From Alphaproteobacteria bacterium (GTDB lineage: Bacteria; Pseudomonadota; Alphaproteobacteria; UBA9219; RGZA01), in assembly GCA_033762625.1 (NCBI GenBank), contig JANRLI010000007.1, forward strand, positions 1 through 64,000: a DNA stretch of 64,000 nucleotides. Direction: 5' to 3'. Below, in pieces: positions 44,883-54,353 of this stretch; the stretch's first letter is position 1; each line of letters begins with the position of its first letter. The position numbers and the translations under genes are program-made. The notes beneath the pieces were generated by a model. It saw nothing but the letters and a program-made list of their open reading frames with translations. It made no database searches and had not been told where the DNA came from.

Positions 44883-46115
44883 TTAATTTTGTATCTCACG
44901 AAGTTCGCGGTACGTATCAATAACATCTTCAATCATTTGCTTGCGGTCAAAGTTGTTTTCAACAAATGAACGGGCGCGAAAGGCAAAGGATTGTCGTTGT
45001 TCGGTGGAAAGTTTGAGGCTGCGTGCGAGCGCCGCAGTAAGGCGGTTAACCTGATCTGCCGGCAACAGCACGGTTGCGTTGTCACGCAGCATAATTTCGC
45101 CAAGGCCGTTGCGGTCAAATGCTACAATCGGCCGGCCCATTGCCTGCGCTTCAATAAGTGCACGTAAAGACTCTTGGCCCTGAAAGCCGGTTACCAAAAC
45201 AGTGTGCGCAAGCCACAATGCCGGAATGCGGTCTTGCACATCGCTGGTTACAATCACATGGGTTAGCAAACCAAATGCCGCAACCCGTTTGATGATAAAT
45301 GCGCGTTCTTCTTCCGGCACAAATAATATGGTGGTGATGTTGCGTTCCTTCAATTCCTTGAAGGCGGTCGCCATGGTATCGAAAATAACCGGATCCAGCG
45401 GGCAGTCAGGCACAACGACAATCGGGTGGTCATCCGGTAATTGCCAGTTCTTTTCCAATGTCATGATTTTTTGGGGGGATATGCGGTCATAATGTACAAC
45501 CCCCAGATTGATGCCGGGAATAATGGTGCGCACAACGCTTTCCGGCAGGCCAAGTTGCTGCAACAATTGTTCACGTGCATAGCTGGATGGGACAATGATC
45601 CGCGCAAAGCTGCGCAGAATTTCCGCGTTACGTCCCGCCAGCACCGAGATGATCGGCTGGTTAAGTGAAATGGCGGTGTGCATGCCCGTTTTCAGCATGA
45701 CTTCATATGCAAAACGCGACAGCGAGAAATCAAGCGCATGGATAAAATGAATATGTTGTTCACGTGCCCAGCGCACCAGTTGAAATACCGCGACCATATG
45801 ACCAAGCGCGGATGCGCGCATATCCGGCAGCATTTTGTGTGGAATTTTCTGGCGTTGCAGTTCCAACTTCAACAAGCCACCGGGGGAGGCAATAAAGGGA
45901 TGACCGCCTTCGGCTCTTACGCGGATTGCCAAATCAACGGCCTGACGGCCCAGCATCGCATTGTTCAAATCGGGGCTGAGAATAAGAATGCGGGCATTGA
46001 GCGATTTATTGACTTCCGCATTCGCGCCAACAGGCGGCGCAGCCTTTCCGCCAGCCTTTTTCGCTGGGGCTTCCTTTTTAATCTTCGTCTGGACAGCCTT
46101 AGGATTTGCCACCAT
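44883..46115 (-). CDS. Glycosyltransferase with Lys-rich N-terminus
   Basis: This 410-residue GT-B protein has a basic, Ala/Lys-rich N-terminal extension (IKKEAPAKKAGGKAAPP) before the GT domain that begins ARILILSPDLNNAM. The domain contains IIPGINLGVVHYDRI and a C-terminal QESLRALIEAQAMGRPIVA that stands in for the usual EX7E segment. It is probably cytoplasmic and modifies LPS or another glycan. It is divergent from the alpha/beta hydrolase across 27 bases. Confidence 0.75.
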   Translation of the reverse strand: MVANPKAVQTKIKKEAPAKKAGGKAAPPVGANAEVNKSLNARILILSPDLNNAMLGRQAVDLAIRVRAEGGHPFIASPGGLLKLELQRQKIPHKMLPDMRASALGHMVAVFQLVRWAREQHIHFIHALDFSLSRFAYEVMLKTGMHTAISLNQPIISVLAGRNAEILRSFARIIVPSSYAREQLLQQLGLPESVVRTIIPGINLGVVHYDRISPQKIMTLEKNWQLPDDHPIVVVPDCPLDPVIFDTMATAFKELKERNITTILFVPEEERAFIIKRVAAFGLLTHVIVTSDVQDRIPALWLAHTVLVTGFQGQESLRALIEAQAMGRPIVAFDRNGLGEIMLRDNATVLLPADQVNRLTAALARSLKLSTEQRQSFAFRARSFVENNFDRKQMIEDVIDTYRELREIQN

Positions 46116-46142
46116 AGTTTACCAACAACCTGTACGAACAAA

Positions 46143-46922
46143 ATGCCAATAGAAAAAACCGAAGAACAATTCCAATATAAAACCTTAAAGGCAAATAACC
46201 AAACCATCGCTTATCGCGTTGATGGACGCATAAGTGACGGGCCGAATCCCGTTAAGCCTAACCTGTTATTTTTGCCCGGTTTCTTTTCCGATATGATGGG
46301 CTCAAAAGCAAGCTTTTTAGCGGCGCGTTGCATTGCCAATAATCGCCAGCTTACACGGTTTGACTATTCGGGGCATGGCAAATCATCTGGCCAATTTATA
46401 GATGGCTGTATCGGTGACTGGTTTAAGGATGCGCTGGCCGTGCTGGATGAGGTCACGACGGGTAAGCTCATTCTAGTTGGCTCCAGTATGGGTGGGTGGA
46501 TTATGTTGATGCTGGCATTGGCGCGCCCCGAACGGGTTCAGGGGTTGGTAGGCATAGCGGCTGCGCCCGATTTTACTGAAGATTTGATGTGGGATTTATT
46601 TACGCCCGAACAGAAAACCGAAATACAGGAGAAGGGCGTGATTTGGGAACCATCGGAATATGGTGCGCCAGTTCCCTATACGCTCAAATTGGTACAAGAT
46701 GGGCGGGAACATTTAGTGCTGCGCGCGCCAATTGCGATCACCGCGCCTGTCCGCCTTATTCAGGGCAAGCAGGATAAAGATGTGCCATGGGAAACCGCCG
46801 AGAAATTAAGGAAGCGATTGCAAAGCAAAGATGTGCGGATCCTTTACGTAGAAGATGGCGAGCATCGTTTATCGCGTGATGAAGATCTAGAACTTTTATG
46901 GAAGGCAGTGGAAAGCCTATGA
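46143..46922 (+). CDS. Alpha/beta hydrolase (ABHD10-like)
   Basis: This 259-residue protein has the nucleophile elbow LVGSSMGGWIML near residue 117 and an oxyanion region LLFLPGFFSDMMGSKASFL, with His in DGEHRLSRDED at the end. The pattern resembles ABHD10/palmitoyl thioesterase-type hydrolases. Substrate unknown. The true start is ATG 46143; the frame extends back to 45678 inside the opposite-strand glycosyltransferase, which is spurious. The stop overlaps the next start as ATGA. Confidence 0.75.
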   Translation: MPIEKTEEQFQYKTLKANNQTIAYRVDGRISDGPNPVKPNLLFLPGFFSDMMGSKASFLAARCIANNRQLTRFDYSGHGKSSGQFIDGCIGDWFKDALAVLDEVTTGKLILVGSSMGGWIMLMLALARPERVQGLVGIAAAPDFTEDLMWDLFTPEQKTEIQEKGVIWEPSEYGAPVPYTLKLVQDGREHLVLRAPIAITAPVRLIQGKQDKDVPWETAEKLRKRLQSKDVRILYVEDGEHRLSRDEDLELLWKAVESL

Positions 46923-47710
46923 CGGAATATAACATTTATCAGGTAGATGCGTTTGCAAATGCTGTATTTAAGGGAAATCCCGCAGCAGTTGTGCCGTTAA
47001 CGGAATGGCTGCCGGATGAAACGCTCTTGAAAATCGCGCAGGAAAATAATCTTTCTGAAACCGCTTATTTTGTTGCAAAGGGTGATGGATATGAATTGCG
47101 CTGGTTTACAGTATTGGGCGAGATTGACTTATGCGGGCATGCAACGCTTGCATCATCTTATGTTATTTTCACGTATCTGAGGCATCCATCCGATACCATT
47201 CATTTTTATACACGGCAGGTGGGGGATTTATATGTCCGCAAAGCGGGTGATTTTTTAACGCTGGATTTTCCTGCGCGTCCTGCGCCGCCTGTAGATACCG
47301 TGCCGCCGCAATTGATTACCGCGCTGAATGGCAACGTGCCACAGGAGGTATATATGGGGCGCGACTATTATGTGGTTTATAAGGATGAAGACATTATCAG
47401 GGCAATTAATCCGGATTTTGAAATTATCGCCACAAAATTGGGACGGCGCGTGTGTATCACTGCGCCCGGCACAACAACAGATTTTGTCAGCCGCTTCTTT
47501 TGTGCACGGGATTCTATGCCTGATGACCCTGTCACCGGTTCATCGCATTGCACGTTGGTTCCATATTGGGCGAAACGGCTAAATAAATCGGAGTTTATGG
47601 CAGCGCAGTTATCTGCACGTGGTGGCATTTTAAAATGCAGACTTGAAGGGCAGCGTGTGCTGATAGCAGGGCAGTGTGCGCCGTATTTAGTGGGTAAGAT
47701 TTTTATTTAG
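46919..47710 (+). CDS. PhzF-family isomerase/epimerase
   Basis: This 263-residue protein matches the PhzF fold (diaminopimelate-epimerase-like). VDAFANAVFKGNPAAVV lies at the start, NLSETAYFVAKG carries the catalytic Glu, GEIDLCGHATLASSYV the conserved Gly-His-Ala, and DDPVTGSSHCTLVPYW the second active-site loop. Substrates vary widely and are not predictable. It is coupled by ATGA overlap to the hydrolase and converges on the histidine kinase with an 8-base overlap. Confidence 0.85.
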   Translation: MTEYNIYQVDAFANAVFKGNPAAVVPLTEWLPDETLLKIAQENNLSETAYFVAKGDGYELRWFTVLGEIDLCGHATLASSYVIFTYLRHPSDTIHFYTRQVGDLYVRKAGDFLTLDFPARPAPPVDTVPPQLITALNGNVPQEVYMGRDYYVVYKDEDIIRAINPDFEIIATKLGRRVCITAPGTTTDFVSRFFCARDSMPDDPVTGSSHCTLVPYWAKRLNKSEFMAAQLSARGGILKCRLEGQRVLIAGQCAPYLVGKIFI

Positions 47711-49385
47711 GCTTCAGCAGCGTAAAATAAAAAATACTGCCTTCATTGGGCTTGGAGGTTAGCCATAACTTCCCACCCATGCGTTCCACGGTTTTTTTGC
47801 ACATGGCAAGCCCGATCCCCGTGCCTTCGAATTGTTGCTGGGTGTGCAGGCGTTTAAAGGGCTCAAAGATTTTGTTGAAGTAAGCAGGGTCAACGCCAAT
47901 ACCGTTATCCTGCACGCTGAACTGCCATGCATATCCCACGTCTTCACATCCGATATGGATACGCGATGCGATATCTTCACGCCGATATTTAATTGCATTG
48001 CTAATCAGATTTTGCATAAGCCGCGCGAATTGCCCTGCATGATGCGTGATGCTGGGTAAGTTATCGGCAGTAATAGTAACTGCCGATTGTTCGATGGGTT
48101 GCTGTAAATTTTCCAGCACACGTTTAAGTTCTGTAGTGCAATCAAACACTTCCGGCTTGGAAGCTTCGTAATCAATACGTGCATAGTCCAGCAAGGCAGA
48201 AATCATCTGCTGCATGCGTGTGGATGCCGCCATAAGGATATTCAGATATTCCTTTCCGGTTTCATCAAAAACCAACCCGTATTTTTGCTGCAATAATTTG
48301 GCAAAGCTGGCGATGGTGCGCAGCGGTTCCTTCAAATCGTGTGAAGCGACATAGGCAAAATGTTCCAATTCATTATTGGTTTTTTCCAGTTTTTCTAGAA
48401 TATGGGCGGTTTCGCGTGCGGCCAGTACTTCCTGCTTTTGTACATAATTATTCAATGCCATATAGCCGATAGATACAACAAAGCAATAAATGAAGAATAA
48501 ATAGAAAATGGTGAAGACGCGGCCATCCTTATTTTCCTTGATACGCTTTTTAAGATGCAGCGCGAGCAGGTCGGTTGATGAATCAAACGCGGCCGCATAG
48601 GCGTTTATGACCTGCGTACTGCGTTCAAAAAATTCTTGCCCTGTAAACCGCATGGGGTCACGAATGACGGCCTGCATCAGCTCTCGGTAAAAGGCGTTGG
48701 CGGCTTCAAAATCCGCATTGTTGGGGCCATAGATTGCATCGAGCGTTTTGGTGTTCTGCACGATGTTGCTGGCGCGGCTTAAATTGTCATGCATGGTTGC
48801 CAGTTGCATTAACCGGCTTTGAATAACATCCAATTCAATGCTGTTTCGGTTGATGAGTGCTTTGGTGATGCTTCCACGTGTGATGGCGATTTCTTCGGTA
48901 ATCTCCGGAATCAGGTTTACGGTAATATCGCCCAGATAATAGCTGGCCATCTCAGGATCGAGAATAAGGGTGGAGTTATCCCCCACATCGCGCATGATGG
49001 TTTTTAAATCCTTTATCTGCTGCGTGCGTTCTTCAAAAGTCTGTGGTTCACTTTTTTGAAAGCTGCTCCAGCGAAGCGGCGGCAACAAACTGCTGCCTTC
49101 CATAGTATTGATGGCTTGTCGGGTTTCATTGATGATGGCCATATTCTTTTCAAGCAGCTCAATAAAATAGCCATTGCCCTTGGCGGCTGGGGCGGAGCTG
49201 CCGCGCACATTTTCTAACGCCAGCATCAGATTATAAAGTTCACGCTGGACAGCAACGCCCTTTAATTCTTTTTGGGTAGCTTCGATGAGGCGGTTTTTAT
49301 CCTCCAATAAAAAATATCCGCCCAGCACAAAGACTGCGGCGAGGGCAGAGATCAGGATAAAAGTGGCGTCACGAATGCGATTCAT
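47703..49385 (-). CDS. Transmembrane sensor histidine kinase
   Basis: This 560-residue protein has a transmembrane helix at 8-26, about 260 residues of extracytoplasmic helical sensor containing DPEMASYYLGD (143-153), and a second helix at about 291-311. A HisKA domain follows with His349 in YVASHDLKEPLRT, then an HATPase with NLISNAIKYR and GTGIGLAMCKK. The phospho-acceptor context is the phytochrome/Cph1-type. The start is ATG 49385; an upstream open frame to 49523 is unlikely. The divergent HTH-receiver gene 64 bases away is the likely partner. Confidence 0.9.
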   Translation of the reverse strand: MNRIRDATFILISALAAVFVLGGYFLLEDKNRLIEATQKELKGVAVQRELYNLMLALENVRGSSAPAAKGNGYFIELLEKNMAIINETRQAINTMEGSSLLPPLRWSSFQKSEPQTFEERTQQIKDLKTIMRDVGDNSTLILDPEMASYYLGDITVNLIPEITEEIAITRGSITKALINRNSIELDVIQSRLMQLATMHDNLSRASNIVQNTKTLDAIYGPNNADFEAANAFYRELMQAVIRDPMRFTGQEFFERSTQVINAYAAAFDSSTDLLALHLKKRIKENKDGRVFTIFYLFFIYCFVVSIGYMALNNYVQKQEVLAARETAHILEKLEKTNNELEHFAYVASHDLKEPLRTIASFAKLLQQKYGLVFDETGKEYLNILMAASTRMQQMISALLDYARIDYEASKPEVFDCTTELKRVLENLQQPIEQSAVTITADNLPSITHHAGQFARLMQNLISNAIKYRREDIASRIHIGCEDVGYAWQFSVQDNGIGVDPAYFNKIFEPFKRLHTQQQFEGTGIGLAMCKKTVERMGGKLWLTSKPNEGSIFYFTLLKPK

Positions 49386-49449
49386 TCGGCATGAGACCTG
49401 TTGAATGTGCTTTATTGCGTTTTTTGGAACTTGACCATAAACTATTCGT

Positions 49450-50154
49450 ATGACGCAACAACCTTCTATTGAACAATTTGTCGGCAATAAAATACGCGAA
49501 CGACGCAAGCTCTTAAAGCTCAATCAAACCGAGCTTGCGACCATGTTAGGCATTTCCTATCAGCAAGTGCAGAAATACGAAAGCGGGGCAACAACCCTGA
49601 CGCTTGGGCGGCTCATGCATATCGCGCAGATCCTGAATGTCCAGCCGAATTTCTTTTACGATGGCGCGCCAACCCCTGATGTGGCGGGGCAGCTGCCAGC
49701 GAGCGAAGTTATTACTAAAACACGCAAGCGGCCGTTGCAGGTATTGCTGATCGAAGATAATTCCAGCGATGAAATTCTTTTCAAAAACGCAGTCGAGCAA
49801 TGCGGTATTGCCGCTGATATCCATTGCATGCAGCAACCCGACCGGGTGATGGATTTTTTGCAAAACCATGACACAAAATATGGTCGCGCGCGCCCGGATG
49901 TGATTGTGCTTGATCTAAATCTACCTAAAATAAGCGGCATGGAACTGTTGCGTCTTATTAAAAAGAACCAGCAGCTTGCTGATATTCCGGTGATCATTTT
50001 GACCAACAGTATCCGCGTGCAAGAAATGCAGGAATGCTATCGTTTGCATGCAGCAGGCTTTATCCAGAAATCCATCGACTTTGACGAGTTCTGCGAAGAC
50101 ATCGCAACAGCCATGAAATACTGGGCAAAAACCGTTATCCTGCCAGCGGCCTGA
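49450..50154 (+). CDS. HTH-receiver fusion response regulator
   Basis: This 234-residue protein joins an XRE-type helix-turn-helix (residues 10-70; ERRKLLKLNQTELATMLGIS, QQVQKYESG) to a C-terminal receiver (96-230). In the receiver, Glu102 and Asp103 are the acidic pair, Asp155 in VLDLNLPK is the phosphoacceptor, and Thr185 and Lys207 (FIQKS) are the switch residues. Its receiver resembles Rcp1-type single-domain regulators, but these normally lack a DNA-binding domain, and most response regulators carry the effector at the C-terminus. It overlaps the next gene's start by one base. Confidence 0.9.
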   Translation: MTQQPSIEQFVGNKIRERRKLLKLNQTELATMLGISYQQVQKYESGATTLTLGRLMHIAQILNVQPNFFYDGAPTPDVAGQLPASEVITKTRKRPLQVLLIEDNSSDEILFKNAVEQCGIAADIHCMQQPDRVMDFLQNHDTKYGRARPDVIVLDLNLPKISGMELLRLIKKNQQLADIPVIILTNSIRVQEMQECYRLHAAGFIQKSIDFDEFCEDIATAMKYWAKTVILPAA

Positions 50155-51041
50155 TGATGATACATATTGGTTTGGATCTGGGTGGAACAAAAATTGCGGG
50201 TATCGCGCTTTCACAGAATGGTGCGGTGCTGGGGCATCACCGCATTGCAACGCCGCAAACTTATCCTGATATTTTAAAAGCGTGTACAGATTTAGTGGCT
50301 AAGCTGAATATAGCTAACGACACCGTGCAGCGCGTGGGGATTTGTACGCCGGGCGTGATTGATACCGATAAAGGCGTAATTACGTTTTCGCCAAACGTCA
50401 CGGCGCTAAAAGACAAGCCATTCCGTGATGATTTATCCAATGCCCTGAATGTTCCCGTTTATATTGCAAATGATGCGGCGTGTTTTACGTTATCGGAAAG
50501 CAGGGATGGCGCCGGCGCAGGCGCACGCATTGTCTACGGCGTAATCCTTGGCACCGGCGTTGGCGGTGCATTGGTGGTCGATCAAAAAATGCCATCGGGG
50601 CCTCACCGTGCAAATGAATGGGGGCATGTGGCGTTTCCCTTTCCCGATAAGGATGACGTGCCCGCAATGTGTGGCTGCGGGCGGGTAGGGGATATTGAAA
50701 GCTACCTATCCGGTCCGGCACTGCACCGTCAGCTTGCTGAAAAGCTGGGGCGTGCGATTGGCAATGATGAATTGCTCGCAGGTATTAATGCAAATGACGC
50801 CGCGATTATGAGCGTGATGGAGCGTTATGCAACGCGCCTTGCCAAGGCGCTGGCAATGCTAATCACGATTGTTGACCCGGATGTGATAGTTCTGGGTGGC
50901 GGCGTAAGCAATTTGGATATTATTTATAAACTTGTCCCGCCGCTGATTGGGAAATACACGCTATCACCTGTTGTAAAGACAAAGATTATAAAGGCCAAAC
51001 ATGGTGATGATAGTGGCCTTCGTGGTGCGGCGTGGTTGTAA
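50154..51041 (+). CDS. ROK-family sugar kinase (NagK-like)
   Basis: This 295-residue ROK protein has the phosphate loop LDLGGTKIAGIAL, the catalytic Asp107 in IANDAACFTL, the glycine-rich VILGTGVGGAL and the zinc His158 in EWGHVAF. The zinc signature CxCGxxGCxE is changed: CGCGRVGDIE has Asp180 in place of the third cysteine. It probably phosphorylates N-acetylglucosamine or a related sugar, as supported by the convergent nagA. Its start overlaps the HTH-receiver stop. Confidence 0.8.
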   Translation: MMIHIGLDLGGTKIAGIALSQNGAVLGHHRIATPQTYPDILKACTDLVAKLNIANDTVQRVGICTPGVIDTDKGVITFSPNVTALKDKPFRDDLSNALNVPVYIANDAACFTLSESRDGAGAGARIVYGVILGTGVGGALVVDQKMPSGPHRANEWGHVAFPFPDKDDVPAMCGCGRVGDIESYLSGPALHRQLAEKLGRAIGNDELLAGINANDAAIMSVMERYATRLAKALAMLITIVDPDVIVLGGGVSNLDIIYKLVPPLIGKYTLSPVVKTKIIKAKHGDDSGLRGAAWL

Positions 51042-52178
51042 CTAGGCTGCGTTTCCGCCAATAAAGACATGCTTTAAATTCATGCCGTCATCAAAGGCAA
51101 TAATATCTGCGCGCGCGCCAACGACAAAACTACCGACTGTTTTTTCAATACCAAGGAATTGTGCAGGGAAATAACTTGCCATGGCGAGTGCATGTTCCAG
51201 TTTAAATCCGGCCTGCTGCACGGCGTAACGCACGCATTCGAACAAGGTGAAGGCACTACCTGCCAATGCGCCGCGTTCATCGACGCATTTTCCATTTTCA
51301 GCTCTGATGTATTTGCCTTGCAAGGCGAAGGGCTGTTGCGGGTGCTGGCCAGAAGGTGGCATCGCATCACTGACCAAAAACAATTTGCCATTTGGTTTCG
51401 CCTTATCTGCTAAACGCAGCATATCTGGCGCAACATGGGCGCCATCAGCGATAATACCGCACCACAATTCATCATCATTGAGTGCTGCGCCACTAAGGCC
51501 AGTTTCTCTGGCGCTCATACCGCCCATGGCGTTGAACAGATGGGTAATGCCAGTTAATCCTTCATTTTTGGCCTGCGCCAGCTGGTCTTTATTGGCGGCG
51601 CTGTGGCCAGCCGCGAGGATTGCGCCTGCATCGCGTAGTTTTTTCAATTCGCCTTTTTGAAATATTTCCGGCGCAACAGTAATTAAACAAACACCCAAAC
51701 CAGAAAATTTCTGAGAGTGCAAAAACGAAGTGTTGGCTTTGGCGATAATGTCTTTTTCATGAATACCGCTGCGTTCCGGATTTAAAAACGGCCCTTCGAG
51801 ATGTATCCCCATCACACCATTTTTTTGCCCATATTCGCGGATAGTGTTTATGGCGATGGTAGTTTTTTCCGGTGTATCGGAAATAAGTGTTGGTAAAAAC
51901 GAAGTCGTTCCTGCCTCGCGGTGCGCTTTTGCAATCCCATCAATGCCGTTTGCAGAGATGTTATCATTGAACAGAATTCCGCCCCCGCCATTGACCTGCG
52001 CATCCACCAGCCCTGCTGCAAGTGTAAGGCCGGCAAGCTTGATGGTTTCAGCGCCAGCAGGAATGGCGCTTGCGTGGCACATGCCTTTGATAAGGCCAGC
52101 TTCCACCAGCAAAGCCTGCCCCATGGTCCGGTTGCCTTGCGAAACAATGCTTTCGCCTATAAACGCTTTAAAACTCAT
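51042..52178 (-). CDS. nagA: N-acetylglucosamine-6-phosphate deacetylase
   Basis: This 378-residue amidohydrolase removes acetyl from GlcNAc-6-P in amino-sugar recycling. It has LVDAQVNGGGGILFND, the HLEGPFLNPERSGIH metal/substrate loop, AAGHSAA, GITHLFNAMGGMSARE and the catalytic Asp in LVSDAMPPSG. It abuts the ROK kinase stop. Together they turn salvaged GlcNAc into glucosamine-6-P, the product GlmS makes de novo. Confidence 0.93.
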   Translation of the reverse strand: MSFKAFIGESIVSQGNRTMGQALLVEAGLIKGMCHASAIPAGAETIKLAGLTLAAGLVDAQVNGGGGILFNDNISANGIDGIAKAHREAGTTSFLPTLISDTPEKTTIAINTIREYGQKNGVMGIHLEGPFLNPERSGIHEKDIIAKANTSFLHSQKFSGLGVCLITVAPEIFQKGELKKLRDAGAILAAGHSAANKDQLAQAKNEGLTGITHLFNAMGGMSARETGLSGAALNDDELWCGIIADGAHVAPDMLRLADKAKPNGKLFLVSDAMPPSGQHPQQPFALQGKYIRAENGKCVDERGALAGSAFTLFECVRYAVQQAGFKLEHALAMASYFPAQFLGIEKTVGSFVVGARADIIAFDDGMNLKHVFIGGNAA

Positions 52179-52259
52179 CTTTTTTCTTATGTTTGAAACG
52201 AAGCCAGAGTCAGGGTATATCTTGCAGCTTAATTAACAGGATAATCATAGGTTAGTACA

Positions 52260-52985
52260 GTGGCTAAAACGAACACGATCCCCAAAAACATTCCGGAAAA
52301 AAACGTCCCAATCGATGTTGACGCGCAGGCGCTGATTGATGAAGTGGATGCTGAGGTAAAAGCCGAACAGGTCAAGAATTTCTTTACCCGTTATGGTAAT
52401 TTTATTGCTGCCCTGATCATTGCCATTATTGTCGCGGTTGCTGCTGGCAATACTATGATGAATATGCGCATTCAGGAACAGGAAAAGGATTCTGAGCAAC
52501 TGATTACACTGCTTGATAAAGATCTTGATAAGGTCAGCGGCGATGAAGCCAAAGCCACTATTCTGGATTTGGGTAAAATGGCAACTGCAGGAAGCGGGGA
52601 GGGGCACCGTGTTGCCGCAGGACTTGGCGAAGCTGGTAGCTATTTCAAGCAAGGCAATATCGAAGCGGGATTGAAGGCGTTGGCAGCATTAAGCTCCGAT
52701 GGTTCGATTAAACCGCTTTACCGCGATTATGCAAAGCTGCTTTCTATCCGCGCACGTGCCGATAAGGATGATGCACAAAAGCTGATTGATGAAATGCAGC
52801 CGCTGCTGGATGCAAAGAACCCATGGCATATTAGCGCACTGGAATTATCAGCTGTTTTATACGCAAAGCTGGGCCAAAAGGACAAAGCCATTGAACAGTT
52901 GAACAAGATGGTGATTGACCCTGAAGCATCAACCGCTGTGGTCGAACGCGCAAAGCTTTTAGGCCGCGTTTATAAAGCCCAATAA
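52260..52985 (+). CDS. YfgM-like tetratricopeptide membrane protein
   Basis: This 241-residue protein starts at GTG 52260. It has a cytoplasmic N-terminal ALIDEVDAEVKAEQVKNFF, one transmembrane helix (YGNFIAALIIAIIVAVAAG, about 42-60), then periplasmic TPR-like helices (VAAGLGEAGSYFKQGNIEAGLKALAALS). It heads the yfgM-bamB-der cluster known from many proteobacteria. In E. coli YfgM associates with the SecYEG translocon and chaperones; the same role here is inferred. Confidence 0.75.
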   Translation: MAKTNTIPKNIPEKNVPIDVDAQALIDEVDAEVKAEQVKNFFTRYGNFIAALIIAIIVAVAAGNTMMNMRIQEQEKDSEQLITLLDKDLDKVSGDEAKATILDLGKMATAGSGEGHRVAAGLGEAGSYFKQGNIEAGLKALAALSSDGSIKPLYRDYAKLLSIRARADKDDAQKLIDEMQPLLDAKNPWHISALELSAVLYAKLGQKDKAIEQLNKMVIDPEASTAVVERAKLLGRVYKAQ

Positions 52986-53021
52986 ACTATTCCCGAGTAA
53001 CCTCAACATTAAACAACCAGC

Positions 53022-54347
53022 ATGGTTAGACTATTCATCGTATTACTGGCATCGGTTGTTTTGCTCACCGGTTGCGAAGGCCTGTTTGGCAAGGAATCCG
53101 GCCAGCGCGGAGCCTTGCCTGGCAAACGTAGCGATGTGTTTTCAACCGAACGTGCATTAAAGGCCGATGCGGATGCCGCCGCTATTCCTGTTGAAATTCC
53201 TGCAGCGCAAGATGTGGTCGATTGGCCGCAACCCGGCGGGTCATTGGCGCGTGTGCATGGGAACGCAACGCTGTCAGCTGATCCCCGTGAAGTCTGGTCG
53301 GTTTCAATTGGTTCCGGCTCCAATTCCGATGGCGCATTAACGGCTGTGCCGATTGTTGCAGCAGGCAAGATTTTTACGGTGGATGCATCAGCGCGCGTTT
53401 CCGCATTTTCTGCGCAAAACGGTGACCGCATATGGGAAACACGTATTCCTGAACAGCGCCCTGATGATGCCACCATCGCAGGCGCTGGCATCGCGTATGA
53501 TCAAGGTAAATTGGTGGTCACAACCAGCTATGGCTTTGTTGTGGAATTGGATGCCACAACGGGTAAGCAAATATGGCAACGTAATTTGCAAACCCCTGTG
53601 CGTAATGCGCCGATTATTGTGGATGGCAAAGTTTACGTCATCAGTTTGAATAACACCCTGCAGGAACTTTCGTTTGCCGATGGTTCATTGGGCTGGAATC
53701 ATTCGGGCATTCAAGAATCTGCTTCCTTTCTTGGCACGGCAAGCGCAACGGTAACCGATGATTTGGTGATCGTACCCTACAGCAGCGGCGAAATTTTTGG
53801 CTTGCGCCGCTTCAACGGTCGCATGGCATGGCAAGAAAATCTTGCCAGTACCAAACGCGTGGGCACATTGCCTGCGATGGCCGATATCGAAGGCCAGCCT
53901 GTACTGTATAACGGCCGTGTGCATATCATCAGCCATTCGGGGCGTTTTGTCGCGTTGGATGAACGGAGTGGCAAACGCATATGGGAAGCAGATGCGGGCA
54001 GCGTGCAAACCCCGTGGTTTGCAGGGAACAGTATTTTCCTTGTGACCAGCGAAAATCAACTTGCTGCGCTTTCCGTTGATGATGGACATGTGCGCTGGGC
54101 AATTGATTTGCCGCGCTATATTGACCCTGAAAATCGCACCGAAACCATTGCATGGGTTGGCCCTGTATTGGCGGGCGGAAAATTATGGCTTGGCAATTCG
54201 CTGGGCGAATTCAATAGCTATAATCCTGTGAACGGAAAACTGATTGCCACGCGTACGTTCTCTTCGCCTATTTATCTTCCGCCGATTGTTGCTGCCCGTA
54301 CGATGTACGTGCTGACCGATGATGGGCGCTTAACGGCTTTGCGGTAA
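53022..54347 (+). CDS. bamB: Outer-membrane protein assembly factor BamB
   Basis: This 441-residue lipoprotein has lipobox LLTGC (Cys18) and a PQQ-type eight-bladed beta-propeller with repeated GKLVVTTSYGFVVELDATTG-like blades. It is a component of the BAM complex that inserts beta-barrel proteins. It lies between the YfgM-like gene and der, the standard order, with 36- and 6-base gaps. The 5' leader shows no special structure. Confidence 0.92.
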   Translation: MVRLFIVLLASVVLLTGCEGLFGKESGQRGALPGKRSDVFSTERALKADADAAAIPVEIPAAQDVVDWPQPGGSLARVHGNATLSADPREVWSVSIGSGSNSDGALTAVPIVAAGKIFTVDASARVSAFSAQNGDRIWETRIPEQRPDDATIAGAGIAYDQGKLVVTTSYGFVVELDATTGKQIWQRNLQTPVRNAPIIVDGKVYVISLNNTLQELSFADGSLGWNHSGIQESASFLGTASATVTDDLVIVPYSSGEIFGLRRFNGRMAWQENLASTKRVGTLPAMADIEGQPVLYNGRVHIISHSGRFVALDERSGKRIWEADAGSVQTPWFAGNSIFLVTSENQLAALSVDDGHVRWAIDLPRYIDPENRTETIAWVGPVLAGGKLWLGNSLGEFNSYNPVNGKLIATRTFSSPIYLPPIVAARTMYVLTDDGRLTALR

Positions 54348-54353
54348 TATACC

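Noticed and set aside
45678-46142. Long N-terminal extension of the alpha/beta hydrolase
   Set aside because: It is antisense to the glycosyltransferase gene and does not resemble a hydrolase; ATG 46143 gives a complete domain.
49386-49523. Extended N-terminus of the histidine kinase
   Set aside because: It overlaps the start of the divergent HTH-receiver gene; ATG 49385 is directly before the first membrane helix.
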